Part shown: in pieces, positions 1 to 15,700 of the stretch
How the letters are laid out: each line of letters begins with the position of its first letter
Numbering within the stretch: position 1 is the stretch's first letter
NCBI GenBank assembly: GCA_030267565.1
Contig: BRXU01000001.1
Span: 8,768,501 to 8,832,500, forward strand
Length of the DNA: 64,000 bases
Direction of reading: 5' to 3'
From: Pleodorina starrii
Taxonomy: Eukaryota; Chlorophyta; Chlorophyceae; Chlamydomonadales; Volvocaceae
Translations under genes and position numbers: made by a program
The notes under the pieces: generated by a model
The model's database searches: none
Told to the model about the DNA's origin: nothing
The model's input: only the letters and a program-made list of their open reading frames with translations

Positions 1-3000
1 AGACAGCGACACACAATGCGCCCAATTCCCACATCGTTACAGCACCGCCGCGCGGGGGAGGGGGGAGGGCGTCGTCGCGCTGCGTCGTTCCCCCGCCCGC
101 TCGTGGATAATCCCGCGCGAGCTCCGATCAACGCACGCCGCCACACAGCCGCCATGCAGCCTTTTCAAGTCATGCTTTTGCTGCCGCTGCTGCCGCCGCC
201 GCCGCCGCCGTCGAGGGCACTTGCGCAGCCCTCGGAACCCAACTGGCCCACCTCACTATCGACACATCAGCAGTCATTACTTTTTGCAAGTACACACTTT
301 GGCAGTGACGTCAGTGGCAGGAGCAGCGCTAGCAGCAGGAGCAGCGACAGCAGCAACCGCAACGTTGCTGTTTGTCCTTGTAGCAACGACCGGGTCGAGA
401 AGGCGAAAGGAAGCAGGGGCTTGGGCTTACGCGCCCGCAAGCGGCGCGGCGCCCTGTGGTCTTACCGCGCCAAAAACAGGAGGCGGCCCAGCCGAGGGAG
501 GAGTGGGTGGTGAAGTGGGGTGGGGTGGGGGTGGAACGGACGCCCTTTTCTTGTGAGGCGCGTTTTGGGGGGATGAAGGGGCAACAGAGGCCGGGCCAAC
601 AGGGTAGTCGTTCCGGCGCGGAGGCTTTTGGGCGACTTGGCTATATTGCGGGGTGGGGCTAATGTGACCCAGTGGGCTTTCAACAACCTGCCAGCGGCAT
701 ACCGAAGGTCCGGCCGGGCAAACGGCGGGGAGGAAAAAAAAGCTCTGGCTGAGGATTGAACCCTGGACCTGCCCTGTACTGGCCCGGGCTGGTGCCCGTG
801 GCGGCTGAAGCCCCGGGCGATGTGCTTGTCTGCGCAGCCCGGGCGCGTCTAGCCCGGGGCCGGGCCGAAACCCGGCTCTCTCCGCTCTTCCTTGTCCCCT
901 TGGCCCCGGCTGAGGATGAGGATGAGGATCAAGGGGGGTAGCCCCTGGCCAACGAGGGCACATGGCCGGGTGATGCCGTGGCGAGGGACCAGTCCCGGTC
1001 TGGGGGTGTCAGTTAGGGCGTGTGAGGTCTGGGTGCGCTGTTATCGGTCAATTTAGGGTGTACTGCGCCGTACGACGTGCCTTTCTGTGCGGGCGCACTG
1101 CAACTGGCGCTGCTTGTCTGCTGCGACTGCTGCTGTGGCTGCGGCTGCTGGGGACTGATGTCGTTGCTTAGAGGCGGGCGTGGCGTCGATGATTTTCGCT
1201 GTCGTACTTCCCTGCTGCCCTGCTGTACTGATGGCGCTATGGAACGCGGAAAGTGCTGTCGCCGCCTGTCGGCGGACTGGGCTGCCTGGGTTGGTGGTGT
1301 CGCCAATGCGTTTGCAATGAGGGGAGGACGCCGAGCAGGCGCCGATTTCTGCCAGACGCAGCCATTTATCTGTTCGGGGGCGGCGGGCGAAGCGGCGTTT
1401 GGCGAAGGGTAAGGCGGCGGATGTAAGGGAACGGAGGAGGAAGGACCGGGGGAATGGGGAATGCATTGGGTCGGAGCCCGGGGAGGGGAATCAGGAAACT
1501 TAAATCGCGTCCATATTTGACCGCAACATGACTCGACCGACGTATCCGCGATGCGCCATTCTTTTCACCCTCGGACCGGATCGTGCCCTCCGGACCGCCT
1601 CTCACCCTTCCGAGGGGCGTTGGGTGGCGGCTGGGTGGGCGTGCGCCCGTTTCGGCGCCGGGGAGACGCGTCCATGAATGCCGGGGGGTACCGGTTCGTC
1701 CGGGCGGGGCGGGGCGAGGCGGGTCGCGGCGTCCTGTTCCGGGCGTGTGAGCGAAACGCGGGAACTGTGTGGTGGCGGACAGTGGCGGTGGTAGGAAAGA
1801 AGAGGAGGCGGCGGTCCGGGCCTGGTGGTGGGGTTGGTGCGGCGGTACCGGTAGCAGGCGACACGACTGCGTTGTGGGATGCGATGGACCGGAGCTGCAT
1901 GCACCTCGAAGCCGGTCGAGGGGGGGATTCCCAGGACTGCTCAGTAGGACAGACTGCGCGCGTCGTACGGCACGGCGGTCGTACATGCACACGATGGGGG
2001 ACTGTCGTGCGCGCACACACACACCCCTACCCGTGGGGGGTGCGTGACCAGCACTCGTTGGGTACCTGACGCGTGTTTGTTGGGGGAGCACAGCAGCACT
2101 GCATCGTGCCGCGGGCACCTGGACCGCCCGTGCGTGTGTGTCGCTATGACGTGGGCTCGGCTCAGCGAGCAATAGAATTGGAAGACAGAGTGCGATCAAG
2201 AATGCGCAACAGCGCGTCGGGTCATGTGTGTACATGCGTGTGCGTGCGTGTGCTTTGTGTATGTCTTGCGCGGGGGAGCGGTACTTCGGGTTTTGGGGGG
2301 TTGAGGGGTGCGCGATGCGGAGGAGTCCCGCAAGGCGAGGTCCTGTGTGTGCGAAGCGTGCGGCAGGGGACCTGAGCCTCTAGACGGGGGGCGGACCCAC
2401 GCCGCGGTCGCGTGCTGTACGGTCGTGTGCCCTTTTGGGTGCCTCTTAGCCTGGGTGGTCCAGCCAAGCCCGGCCCGGCCCGACCCGGCCCGGCTGGGCG
2501 CTGCACTGCACCGCGTGACGTCGGGGTGCCCTCTTTGTTTGGCCTTCCTGTAGCGTGGTTCCGGAGCGTCTGTTCAGAAGGGTTTAGGGGGTTTAGGAGC
2601 GGGGAGAAGGGCGATGTTGGGGGTTTCTAAGGTGTGTGTGTGTGTGCGTGTGTGCATTGAGTTTGTAGCATCGCAGCATTGCGGTTCACGTCCTCCTCCA
2701 GATGGGCGGCGTCTTTCCCTCTGGGAGCCGGCAGTCTGCCTGCCTGCCTGCCTGTCCGGGCGCTGCCGCGCCGCCGCGCCCGCCCGCTGGTAGCCGGTGG
2801 GCCGGGCTCTCGCCACCCTTTCAAGTCTTTCTGTACGCAGCTGCCGCAGGAGGTGGCGTCGCACAACGCAATTAGGGAGCAGAGAGGAAACGATGGAATG
2901 GACGGTAGCGGGCGCACCGGGACTGACTTCACTGAGAGAAGCTGGATTGGGCTGGGTGTTATTGTTTCCATGGTGCTTTGCCTGTATGCCGTTACCGTAT

Positions 3001-4067
3001 GCGATCCTTGGCCATCTGGATTGATGCGATGAACTGCTCATGCCCGTGTACACTGGGGATTGACGTCCTTGACGAGGGGAGAAGACGAACACGTGTACAC
3101 TACCGGTACCGGTACAGGTGCTACGGTACCGGTACAGCCGCCCGGTGATGGTTTTTGATTCGCCTCGCTGCCGTGCCGTACTGTGCTGTGCTGTTTGCCT
3201 TCTAGGTGGTGCCGTGCCGCGTAAGGGCCGCGGGCTTGTGGCTAGGAGGTACACGAGCTCTAAACGTGGGTGTGGTGGCCCGCCGCCGTGGCGCCGATGC
3301 CGCCGCCGTCACACTGATGGTCGGCCTGCATGGCGGATCCGGGTAGGCCGCTTGAGGTTTACCGTACACAACGCGGTCGGCCGGCGGCTTTTTGTTTGGC
3401 GCCTTGCTTGTGCGCAGCCAGCCGCTTGGCTCCCCGTGTCGTGCGGGAGGACATGTCGAGGGGATCAGCTGCCACTGGCAGCGGCGCAGGGCGAGCTGTC
3501 GCGGCATGTACTTCTGCCGATTCAGCCCCCCCAACGGGAGGGAACGGGGGAGGGGGGGAGGGGGATGCCGACTTGGGAGACAGCAGACATGACTGACAGG
3601 TTACTTCGCATTTGCGCGGGCCCCCCCCGAGGAGCCCCCTTCCCCCCGAGGGGCCCCGTGCCGCGCGCTGCCAACTGGCCGCCTTCCTCCACATCTTCGT
3701 GTGACAACCTTTCATAAGACCAAGCGCCAATGCCCGGCTCCTGTCCTGTCTCTCCATTCCAGTCCCCACGCCCGGGGACCCCTGCGCCGCAGCACCTACT
3801 TATCCAGTAGCAACCTCTGCCCCCACCATTCGCGCATTCACAGACAGAGGACCTTCATCCCTCCGTCAGGGAGCGCCACCATACGCAGTCAACGACTCGG
3901 TTCGCCAACGTCGCCTCCACCGCCTCCACCGCTGCGGCCCCATCTTCACCACCCGAGCGGCCCCGCATGTCCGGGGCCCCTCCGCTGCTGTACCGGTATC
4001 TTCTTTCTCCCCACCCACACACCCCAAGCGCCCCTACGGCCAAACGCCACACCAAGCGGCCCTCCGT
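1..4067. other. Intergenic / 3' flank, no gene recognised
   Basis: GC-rich sequence on the 3' side of the minus-strand F-box gene. I translated both strands and found no run of exons with consistent splice phases and no recognisable domain. It holds short simple repeats (GT-rich at 2634-2654) and a short telomere-like TTTAGGGG word near 2583. Part of it must be the 3' UTR of the F-box gene, but I saw no clear TGTAA word on the minus strand to place its end. Confidence 0.5.
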
Positions 4068-8004
<3,937 letters not shown>

Positions 8005-9090
8005 TTCAGTTGAGCTAGCCCGATCCTAACGCGTTGACTGGTGAATTGTGCGCGGGGCGTTAAATGCATGTGCATCAGTTTCGACTGTAGCTCAAATTTC
8101 ACGGGATAAAGCTTGCTTGAACGAAGAAGTTTGCGTCATCCTTGGAAACCCTAGTAACGGAGCGCAAAGGCATACACCCAGTACATGGAAATGTTGCACA
8201 TGCAACGTCTTTATGTCTGTTGGCCTTCTGCCCATCTGTTCATAACTGCAAGTGACTCGACCGAAAGTTAGGCGACCCGCGGACCATCTTATCGCCAAGA
8301 CACCTGCTTCCCAGACACAACGCACTGCTTCCCAGACGGCCACCATCCCTCAATCAGCCACGGTTAAAAATCAAGCAGTGCTTTATGAGAACAGGTCGCG
8401 TGGAAGCTCTTGTGCCTGAGCACGCACCAACGGGGGAGCCCACCACGAGAACCACAGAAGCGAAGTGCCCGTCTGGGCAGTTTGGAGGAGGCCGGAGGGG
8501 CGTGCAGCAGGATTGCCGATGGCTAGCTAGCGCGGCCGCCGGACTGTCCCACCCCCGGTGAAGGCCTCCAGGATAACACCCCGCAAAGTGCACGGCGAGC
8601 CGCTCAGCTGAACACACTTCGGTTTTATTAGCGGCGCCGACGCCGGTTGTGTCCGAAGGTCAAGCAGTCGCCTCCCCGCACGCTTTTTCTGGCCCTGCAC
8701 TGGAAGCGCGGACAGCTGAGTCAGGCTGCCTTGGCTCCGACTGCTCCGAGTTGGCAGGCGTTTGCAACAAGCTGGACTTGCGCACAATCGATCGTGGTCA
8801 GACTCGTGTATTCCCGTAGGTCTATAAATATACAAGTAAAGATGCAAATTGCTCATTCTAATCGCGTTCCTCGGGCTCCCTGAGGCACTCCAGATCTCAA
8901 GCAGGTCCTAACGGGTCCGGAAGGGTGCGGGGCCTACGGGGTTGCGAGGCACGCACCGTCCAGGGCGGCTGAGGCAAACAAGAGAAACGTTACGGCCGAT
9001 TTGAAAGCAATTTTGCGTTGGGTCTTTTGGATATCAGCAAGTGGACCGCAACAGACGGAGCAAGCTGTCCGGCAGGTGTCTGGCCGTAGC

Positions 9091-9150
9091 GCATGAGGCC
9101 CGTTGGTGTCAGGCTCAATTTCAGTCGCTCGTCCATCGGGCCCCCCTACG
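9091..9150 (+). repeat. Left arm of a ~60-bp inverted repeat pair
   Basis: Contains TGTCAGGCTCAATTTCAGTC and GCTCGTCCATCGGGCCCCCC. The reverse complement, with only a few mismatches, lies at 11899-11958. Confidence 0.85.
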
Positions 9151-9579
9151 CCCGCCCATCAGAGCTTACTGTAGAGTGCACGGTTTGTTGTTCTAAACAT
9201 GTCTTCTTGATCAGGTAGCGACACGGAAATCATTCAAGACTGGCGCGCATACTGAAACATATTTTCACTGGCCTAGCTTCAGGTGTACGCTTTATCACTG
9301 AACATCGCTGTTGTCTGTTTATTGTATATTTTCTATTATCCATTGAATGCATAAGGGTAGGCGGGTCGCTTAACTTAGGCCAGGCACGCCGCAACCTTAT
9401 CAGCCGTCAAGTGATGTGAAGCGTGTTCATAACGCCAATGGCATGGAAGAGGAGTTCTATGCATTCGGAGTTCTGGCAGCGGCAGCGAGGCGGACGGCGA
9501 TGGCCTACAGCTCCACTTCTCTGATGAGCCGCCCTGCTGATGAGGAATACGATCCTCTGATGTATGACCCGCTTGACGA

Positions 9580-10250
9580 AGCCCCGCCCCGCCCCGCCCC
9601 GCCCCGGCCCCGGCCCCGGCCCCGGCCCCGGCCCCGGCCCCGGCCCCGGCCCTGCCCAGCCGTACCCGCCTCGTCCCGCCCCGCCCCGCCCTACCCCGGC
9701 CCCGCCTCAACCCGCCCCGTCCCTCCTCTCTCCCCGCCCCGCCCCGTCCCGTCCCGTCCCGTCCCGTCCTGTCCCGCCCCATCCCGTTCCGTCCTGTCCC
9801 TCACCGCCCCATCCCGCAACGCCCTGCCATGGCCCCGCCCCGCCTTGCCCCACCCCGCCCCACCCCGCCCCGTCCCGTCCCGTCCTGTACCTCACCATCC
9901 CTCACCGTCCCTCACCGTCTTCCCCACCCCACCTCCGTGTACCCCTCCCCGTCGCTACCCGCCCTTCCCTGCCCCTACCGCCCCTCCCTGCCTCGCCCCA
10001 ACCCGCCCCAACCCGCCCTGCTCCGTCCTTACCCGTCCCTACCCGCCCTTCCCTGCTCCTACCCGGCCCGCCACGCTCCACCCTGCCCTGCCCCGGCCCC
10101 GCCCTGCCCCAACCCGCCCCGTTCGTACCCTCCTCACCTCGCCCCGCCCCGCCCCGCCCTGCCCCGACCCGACCCGACCCGCCCCACCCCACCCCACCCC
10201 ACCCCACCCCACCCCACCCCACCCCGCCCCGCCCCGCCCTACCCCATACC
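9580..10250. repeat. (CCCCG)n-derived minisatellite
   Basis: Strongly strand-biased array made of CCCCG, CCCCGG, TCCCG, CCCTA and CCCCA words, regular at 9583-9655 (CCCCGG units) and 10180-10225 (CCCCA units). The long proline-rich frames across it are a product of the repeat, not a gene. Confidence 0.95.
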
Positions 10251-10339
10251 GGTAGTGCTCTACAAAGTTGAGGGTAATCGGCGCATATCCGTCTAACCGA
10301 ATGTGTGCATTGATGGAGGGCTGAAACCAAGGGCCCGCC

Positions 10340-10790
10340 GGGCTGATACCGACAATCCTGAAGTCGCGCGTTTTCGCTGCTTTTTTGCGTATGGGCTAGT
10401 TTATGTGTTTCCACGGTGCCCTCCAATTTTTGGTGCGATCGGCGGAGGTCGGTTCGACAGGGGGTGTGTTTGGCAGGCCTCTCGGGCAGGGTTGGAGGGC
10501 TCGCCGGGCTGATAACGACAAAATCTGAAGTCGCTCGTTTTCGCTGCCTTTTTGCCTACGGGCTTCTTTCACTTTTTCATTAACCTTTCTGAATTTTAGG
10601 GCGATCGGCGGAAGTCGGCCTGACCGGGTGTGCGCAGAGCTGGACAGCCTGCACAGGCCTGCAGGGCTGATACAGCCGACAAGAACTGAAGTCGCACGCT
10701 TTTTCCACAGCTGTTTTGGATATGGGCTGGGCCCTATGGTTCCGATATGCTTTAAAATCTTATTTGCGGCAATCAGTGCAGGTTGGCCTA
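10340..10790 (+). repeat. Tandem repeat, three diverged copies of ~160 bp
   Basis: Copies begin at GGGCTGATA at 10340, 10506 and 10664. Each is followed by GACAA, CTGAAGTCGC, a GTTTTCGCTG-type T-rich word and GGGC; copies 1 and 2 also share GCGATCGGCGGA(A/G)GTCGG. Spacings are 166 and 158 bp. Sequence divergence suggests an old array. Confidence 0.8.
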
Positions 10791-11898
10791 GCTGCCTCTG
10801 CTCTCGGCAGACTTGCCCGTGGGCCCCCTGAAGGCATCTATGGGAACTCGGCAAACAGTGAATGACAGTCAATTAGTTTCCAGTGCCGCATCGAACGTTC
10901 CGAACCGTTAGCAGGTAGCATAACCAGAACGTTATCCAAGCGCCCTAACATGAAAGAACCTTGCGCAGGCCTCTTTTGGAAGGGGCCCGGTATCAGGGCA
11001 TCCAGAAGTCCCAAGGCCTACCGCACCTTGCCATGCCACGTGCCATGTGCCATGTGGAAGTCAGCAAAGCGCCCGGCCCCTCCATGGGCCGTATAGACTG
11101 CTACGACTTCTCTTCGTATATGAGTATTGCTCACTCACAACACTCCCCCGTGAGCGACACTCCATAAGTCCTCACGTTCTCCCCCAGGCTGTCTCGTCCC
11201 AGTCTCCCAGCCCTGGTCAACCCCCGACATGCTGCACCCGCGCCCTTCCCCAAAGCCCACACCCTCCCACCGTGCCGCCCCTCAGACTGTCATGTTGTAT
11301 CCAGCCCCATCTCTATTTTCCTGCCCGCAACCCCCGACACGACAACTGACTGCAAGGTCCGTGCAGACAAAGACCTGCAGACTCCTAGTTTCGAAAGACC
11401 ACAAAGTCGTATCGTTTAGGCTATAAACCATGGAACAAATGCTTAAATGGTCGGAATGAGCATTACGGCTTCGTTGCCGTGAAGTCACCTTACCTGACCT
11501 TACCATAGCCAACGGCCGCCAATACAGTACTTATTTCGCATATCCAAATGCATCGACACCCATGACGCATTTAACAATATATATGCGGAGATGTCAGTAT
11601 GCACCAATACACTGCTACGTATGCCATTATGCCCTTAGCAAGCGATGTTCCCCTGATCTTGCTCTGTCGCCCCGATTGTGTCTCCATTCTGGTGCTACAA
11701 TGGTAAAACACTTCAATGCAATTATTTCGTGGCAAGTATTCACAGGTTGGAGCTTCGCCTGCACTTCCCGCCCAGTGAAATGCAAAGCAAGTCAAACTGT
11801 GGCGCACATGACATGCGCTCTTCCGCTTTCGTAAACAAATTATCTGGCTATTATTAGATTTACAAAAGAATCATAAACAAGGAAGTACTGCAAGGCGG

Positions 11899-11958
11899 GC
11901 AAGGGGGGCCCGATGGACGAGCGACTGAAATTGAGCCTGACATCAACGGTCCTCATGC
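11899..11958 (-). repeat. Right arm of a ~60-bp inverted repeat pair
   Basis: GGGGGGCCCGATGGACGAGC and GACTGAAATTGAGCCTGACA, the reverse complement of 9091-9150. Similarity fades within about 20 bp outside the arms. Confidence 0.85.
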
Positions 11959-12711
11959 GGCCGTAGCCAAGGCCGCTGAGGGTCTTCACTCCTCTTCCTC
12001 AGTGGCCCGTTCGTTCTTTGACCAAACGTGCGAATCCGGGTCTTTAATAAGAAAGATTATTTTGCAAAAAAAACACATCAGCTACCGGGCGGCATCGCGC
12101 AGTCGTTGCGTGGGCCGTCGGTCACGCGAGCAGTAAAAAAGTGAGTCAATGCCGTACAGCGCTTGCAAGCGCCGAAACGCAACGTCCGTATGCAAGATAG
12201 GTTTGCAGATGAAATTGCACCACAATACCCGCAATACAAGTCGGGGTTGCATCAGCCTGACCCGGCTGCTGGAATCCAATTTTCGGATCTGCCTCGGGTT
12301 AATAGGAGCTGGTGTTCTCACGGACAATTACGGCAGTTAATTAATCCAACAGGATTGGAGAAATAGTTTATTTATAGTATTAGCCAGCACTGTTATAACG
12401 TCAACACCCACAGACCGCTTGGTAACGTGAACATCTGTTACGTTCTCCGGGGCAAGGCGTCTTGATAGCTTAGCCCCTACCACCGCTACCAAAAGTTACA
12501 ACCGCCGAATATTATTTAAATGCTTGCAAACAGCACAGAGTAATTTGTAGCTGTCAGCCGTTGTCCACAGGGTTTTTTTAAAAAACAGACAGCCAACAGG
12601 CAACCTCCGGATTCACACGAGACGAGTCCGCGCACGAGACCAGGTCGCGTGCATCTCACCGATGGCGGAGTGGTGGTGACGTGCGGCTCTTTTTCTGTAG
12701 CTGGACCTCAA

Positions 12712-15700
12712 ATGTCACCGCACCCGCGCGCCGCCGCGCTGCTGCGAGCCCTGGCACTCGCCGCCGCGCTCTGCATCCTTCGCCACGCCGCCGCCCTGAC
12801 CGTGGACGCCGACACCCCCGGGACGGCAACAGGTCAGTCAGGCACATTGGGGGTGCGATAGCAGCGAGCCCGATCCGCCCGCCCATTCGAGCGCCACCAG
12901 GCAGGGGGCATCACAACAACATGATGGTATCGCCAGCAGCAGCAGCAGCAGCAGCCACAGCAGCAACGTTCTAACAGCAGTCTAACCGCAGCAAAGCGAT
13001 GTGGCACCCCCTCTCACCAACTCACCATGCTGGCAGGGTTGCCTGGAGCGTGGAGCTCCGCCCTGGAGGTGTCCTTGTCCCTATAGCCGCCCTAGTTGCC
13101 TCCGGTGCACTCCCCAGCCAGTTGCCCCGGCCTTCAGTAACTCTGGCCTTCAGGAGCTGCACACAGTAACTCAGCACCTTAACTTCCACTGCTGCCCAGA
13201 GACTAAACCCGCTGTTGGACCCACTGGGGAGATGCGGCCACATCTATCTAGGATGTGCTTCCCTCGCCACTCACCAATTGCCGCCCAACATTCCCATGCA
13301 TCCGCACAATTAACCCTACCAACCAACCAGTCACATCGCCAACCAACCAACCAACCAACTCACCAACCACACCGGACACACGCACGGGTGATTGGTTGGT
13401 CGCGCAGGTAACCTGATGGCCACTGAGGTGTCCGCGATTGCGGGCGGCCACCGCCACCGCCGCACCTGGTACCTGCAGGTCAGCCTTCTTTGAGTGGGGG
13501 GTGGGGGGTGGATGGGGGCGGGAGACGCAGGTTGCCTGATCAGGCAGGGTGCCCCCCGGGACCACTCCTTGCTGCCTGCCTCTCGCGGATCGGTCGGGCA
13601 CCCGCACAGGCGGCAGAGCGGGGGTGCTCTACGCAACCGCTCCCGGGAATACCACACCTGACTGACTGACTGACTGACTGACTGACACTGTTGCTGCCGA
13701 AGCCCAGAGTTGGCACTGAAGCAATGTCATCGGAGTGCGAGTGTGCGACCCCTCCGCGACCGTATCCACGTAGTGCCACATATGCTGCCCGGGTGCCGGC
13801 AATGGCCGATGGACCGGTGCCGCTCTCCCGTGCTGCCCAATGTCCTCTTATCAGCCAGCCAGCCAGCAGCAGCGAAGCCGGGAGAAGCGCCCGCGCCTCA
13901 GCGCACCCCCGGCTAGTACCCCTTTGCTTGCCAAGGCCTGGGTCCGGATCCGGGTCCGGGGCTCCGCGTCCGGGGCTCCGGGCCTGTCCCATCCAATGCT
14001 GTGCGCTGCCGATGCGCGCCCCCGGATGGTACCAACCCCCGGCTGCAAACCCGTACGGTATTCGTCCGCGTCGTCGTTCTCGTCTTCCCGCATTGGCCTC
14101 AGGCACTGCCTCACTCACTCATTCACTCACTCACTCATTCACTCACTCACTCATTCACTCACTCACTCATTCACTCACTCATTCACTCACTCACTCATTC
14201 ACTCACTCACTCACTCATTCACTCACTCATTCACTCACTCACTCATTCATTCACTCACTCACTCACTCACTCACTGCCTCACGCACGCACACCCTCACTG
14301 CCTCACTCACGCACTGCCCCACTGCCTTGCGCACGCACTGCCGTACTCAGGTGTCGTACGGCGCCGAGGTGCCGCCGGGCGTGTACCTGCTGGAGTTCTG
14401 CGGCGAGCTGTCCTTGGGCGATGCCGTACCAAACGCGCCCGCCACCATCCTGTACGACAGGATCGTCGACGGCGTCATGTTCTCGTGTCAGCCGCTGCGC
14501 CAGGTCCTCCCCGGCGGCGACGGCAGTCCGCCGGAGGCAGCGTCAGCGGCGGCCCGGCGGGCGCAGCGGCGGCGGCGGCTGTTTGAGAACATTACGACAC
14601 CGCTGCGGCCGTCGTACATTGTGTTTATCACCACGTTGTGCGGCTTCGACCAGCCAGCGGAGGTCAATGAGACCGTGAGTGGGTGTGGGCCGTGATGAGG
14701 GAGGTGCGTCAACGGGAGAATCCCACCATCAATAAGCCCCCTCAACGAACGGGGTGCCCTCCCCTCGCCCTCACCTTCGCCCTCGCCCTCACCTTATCCT
14801 TCGCCCTCACCTTCGCCCTCGCCCTCGCCCTCACCTTCGCCCTCGCCCTCACCTTATCCTTCGCCCTCGCCCTCACCCTATCCTTCGCCCTCGCCCTCAC
14901 CCTATCCTTCGCCCTCACCTTCGCCCCGCCCTGCCATACCCCTCAAGATGCCTTGCCCCACCCAGGGCCTCTGAAGCACCGCTGTAAAAACAACCACACT
15001 GACACCGGGGGCTCTCTACCCCGCCTTCCGCCTTCCCCTTCCGCCTCCCCTTCCATCTTCCGCCTTACCTTCCGCCTTCTCTTCCCCTTCCCCTCCCCAC
15101 AGGTAATCCGCAACATCTTCTTCGGCGCCGGAGACTCCGCCGGCCGCAACCTCTCCGACTACTACGACACCTGCTCCTACGGCCAGGTACGAGCTTGCAG
15201 GCCCATCCGTAGTACGGCATGCTGCCGGGCACCTGCCGTAACTCCCGTGCCGTAACCCGCGTTCCGGTCCAACCCTCGGTAACATCACCCGCAGCGCGCC
15301 GAGCATAAAATGCACAAAACGTAAAACGACGCCGGGGCGGCTTTCCTTTGCCCTGACAGCCGCAACGTTTGTTTGGGTGCGATGTGCCCCACCGCCCCTT
15401 CCTCTGCGCCCACCACGACCCGATGCGACCCGGGAAACTCATTCAGGGGGGCGCGCGTGCTAACGGCCGTACACACTCCTCTGTCCTCGTGTGCCGTGCC
15501 GTACCCCGTACCATGCCGTATCATCTGCCGTATCATGCCGTACTTGTACTGCAGGTCACGCTGCCCAACATCACGGTCCTGGGCCCGCTGGAGATCCCCT
15601 GCAACCACACGCTGCGCCTGCCCTTCACCTTCCCCTCCGGCAACACCATGGACACCGGCAGCTGCGGCCGCTCCAACCTCATCAAGTGGCAGTACTATCT

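Larger units (their letters stand above)
8005..12711. other. Intergenic, divergent promoters plus repeats
   Basis: Lies between the start codons of the minus-strand F-box gene and the plus-strand metalloprotease gene, so it must hold both promoters. It has lower GC than the genes except for the (CCCCG)n array. Apart from the repeats listed separately I see no coding exon or RNA gene. Confidence 0.6.

Noticed and set aside
737..775. tRNA- or SINE-like B box (GGGTTCAATCC) followed by a T run on the minus strand
   Set aside because: The T-arm has a mismatch, no acceptor stem or D-arm/A box could be matched at the right distance, so I do not call an RNA gene.
9416..10296. Long Pro/Arg-rich open frames on both strands
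   Set aside because: They follow the CCCCG minisatellite and are open in several frames at once, which is expected from the repeat.
14110..14930. Repeat arrays considered as a CRISPR-like or satellite locus
   Set aside because: Units are 4-6 bp without unique spacers and lie within introns of a nuclear gene.
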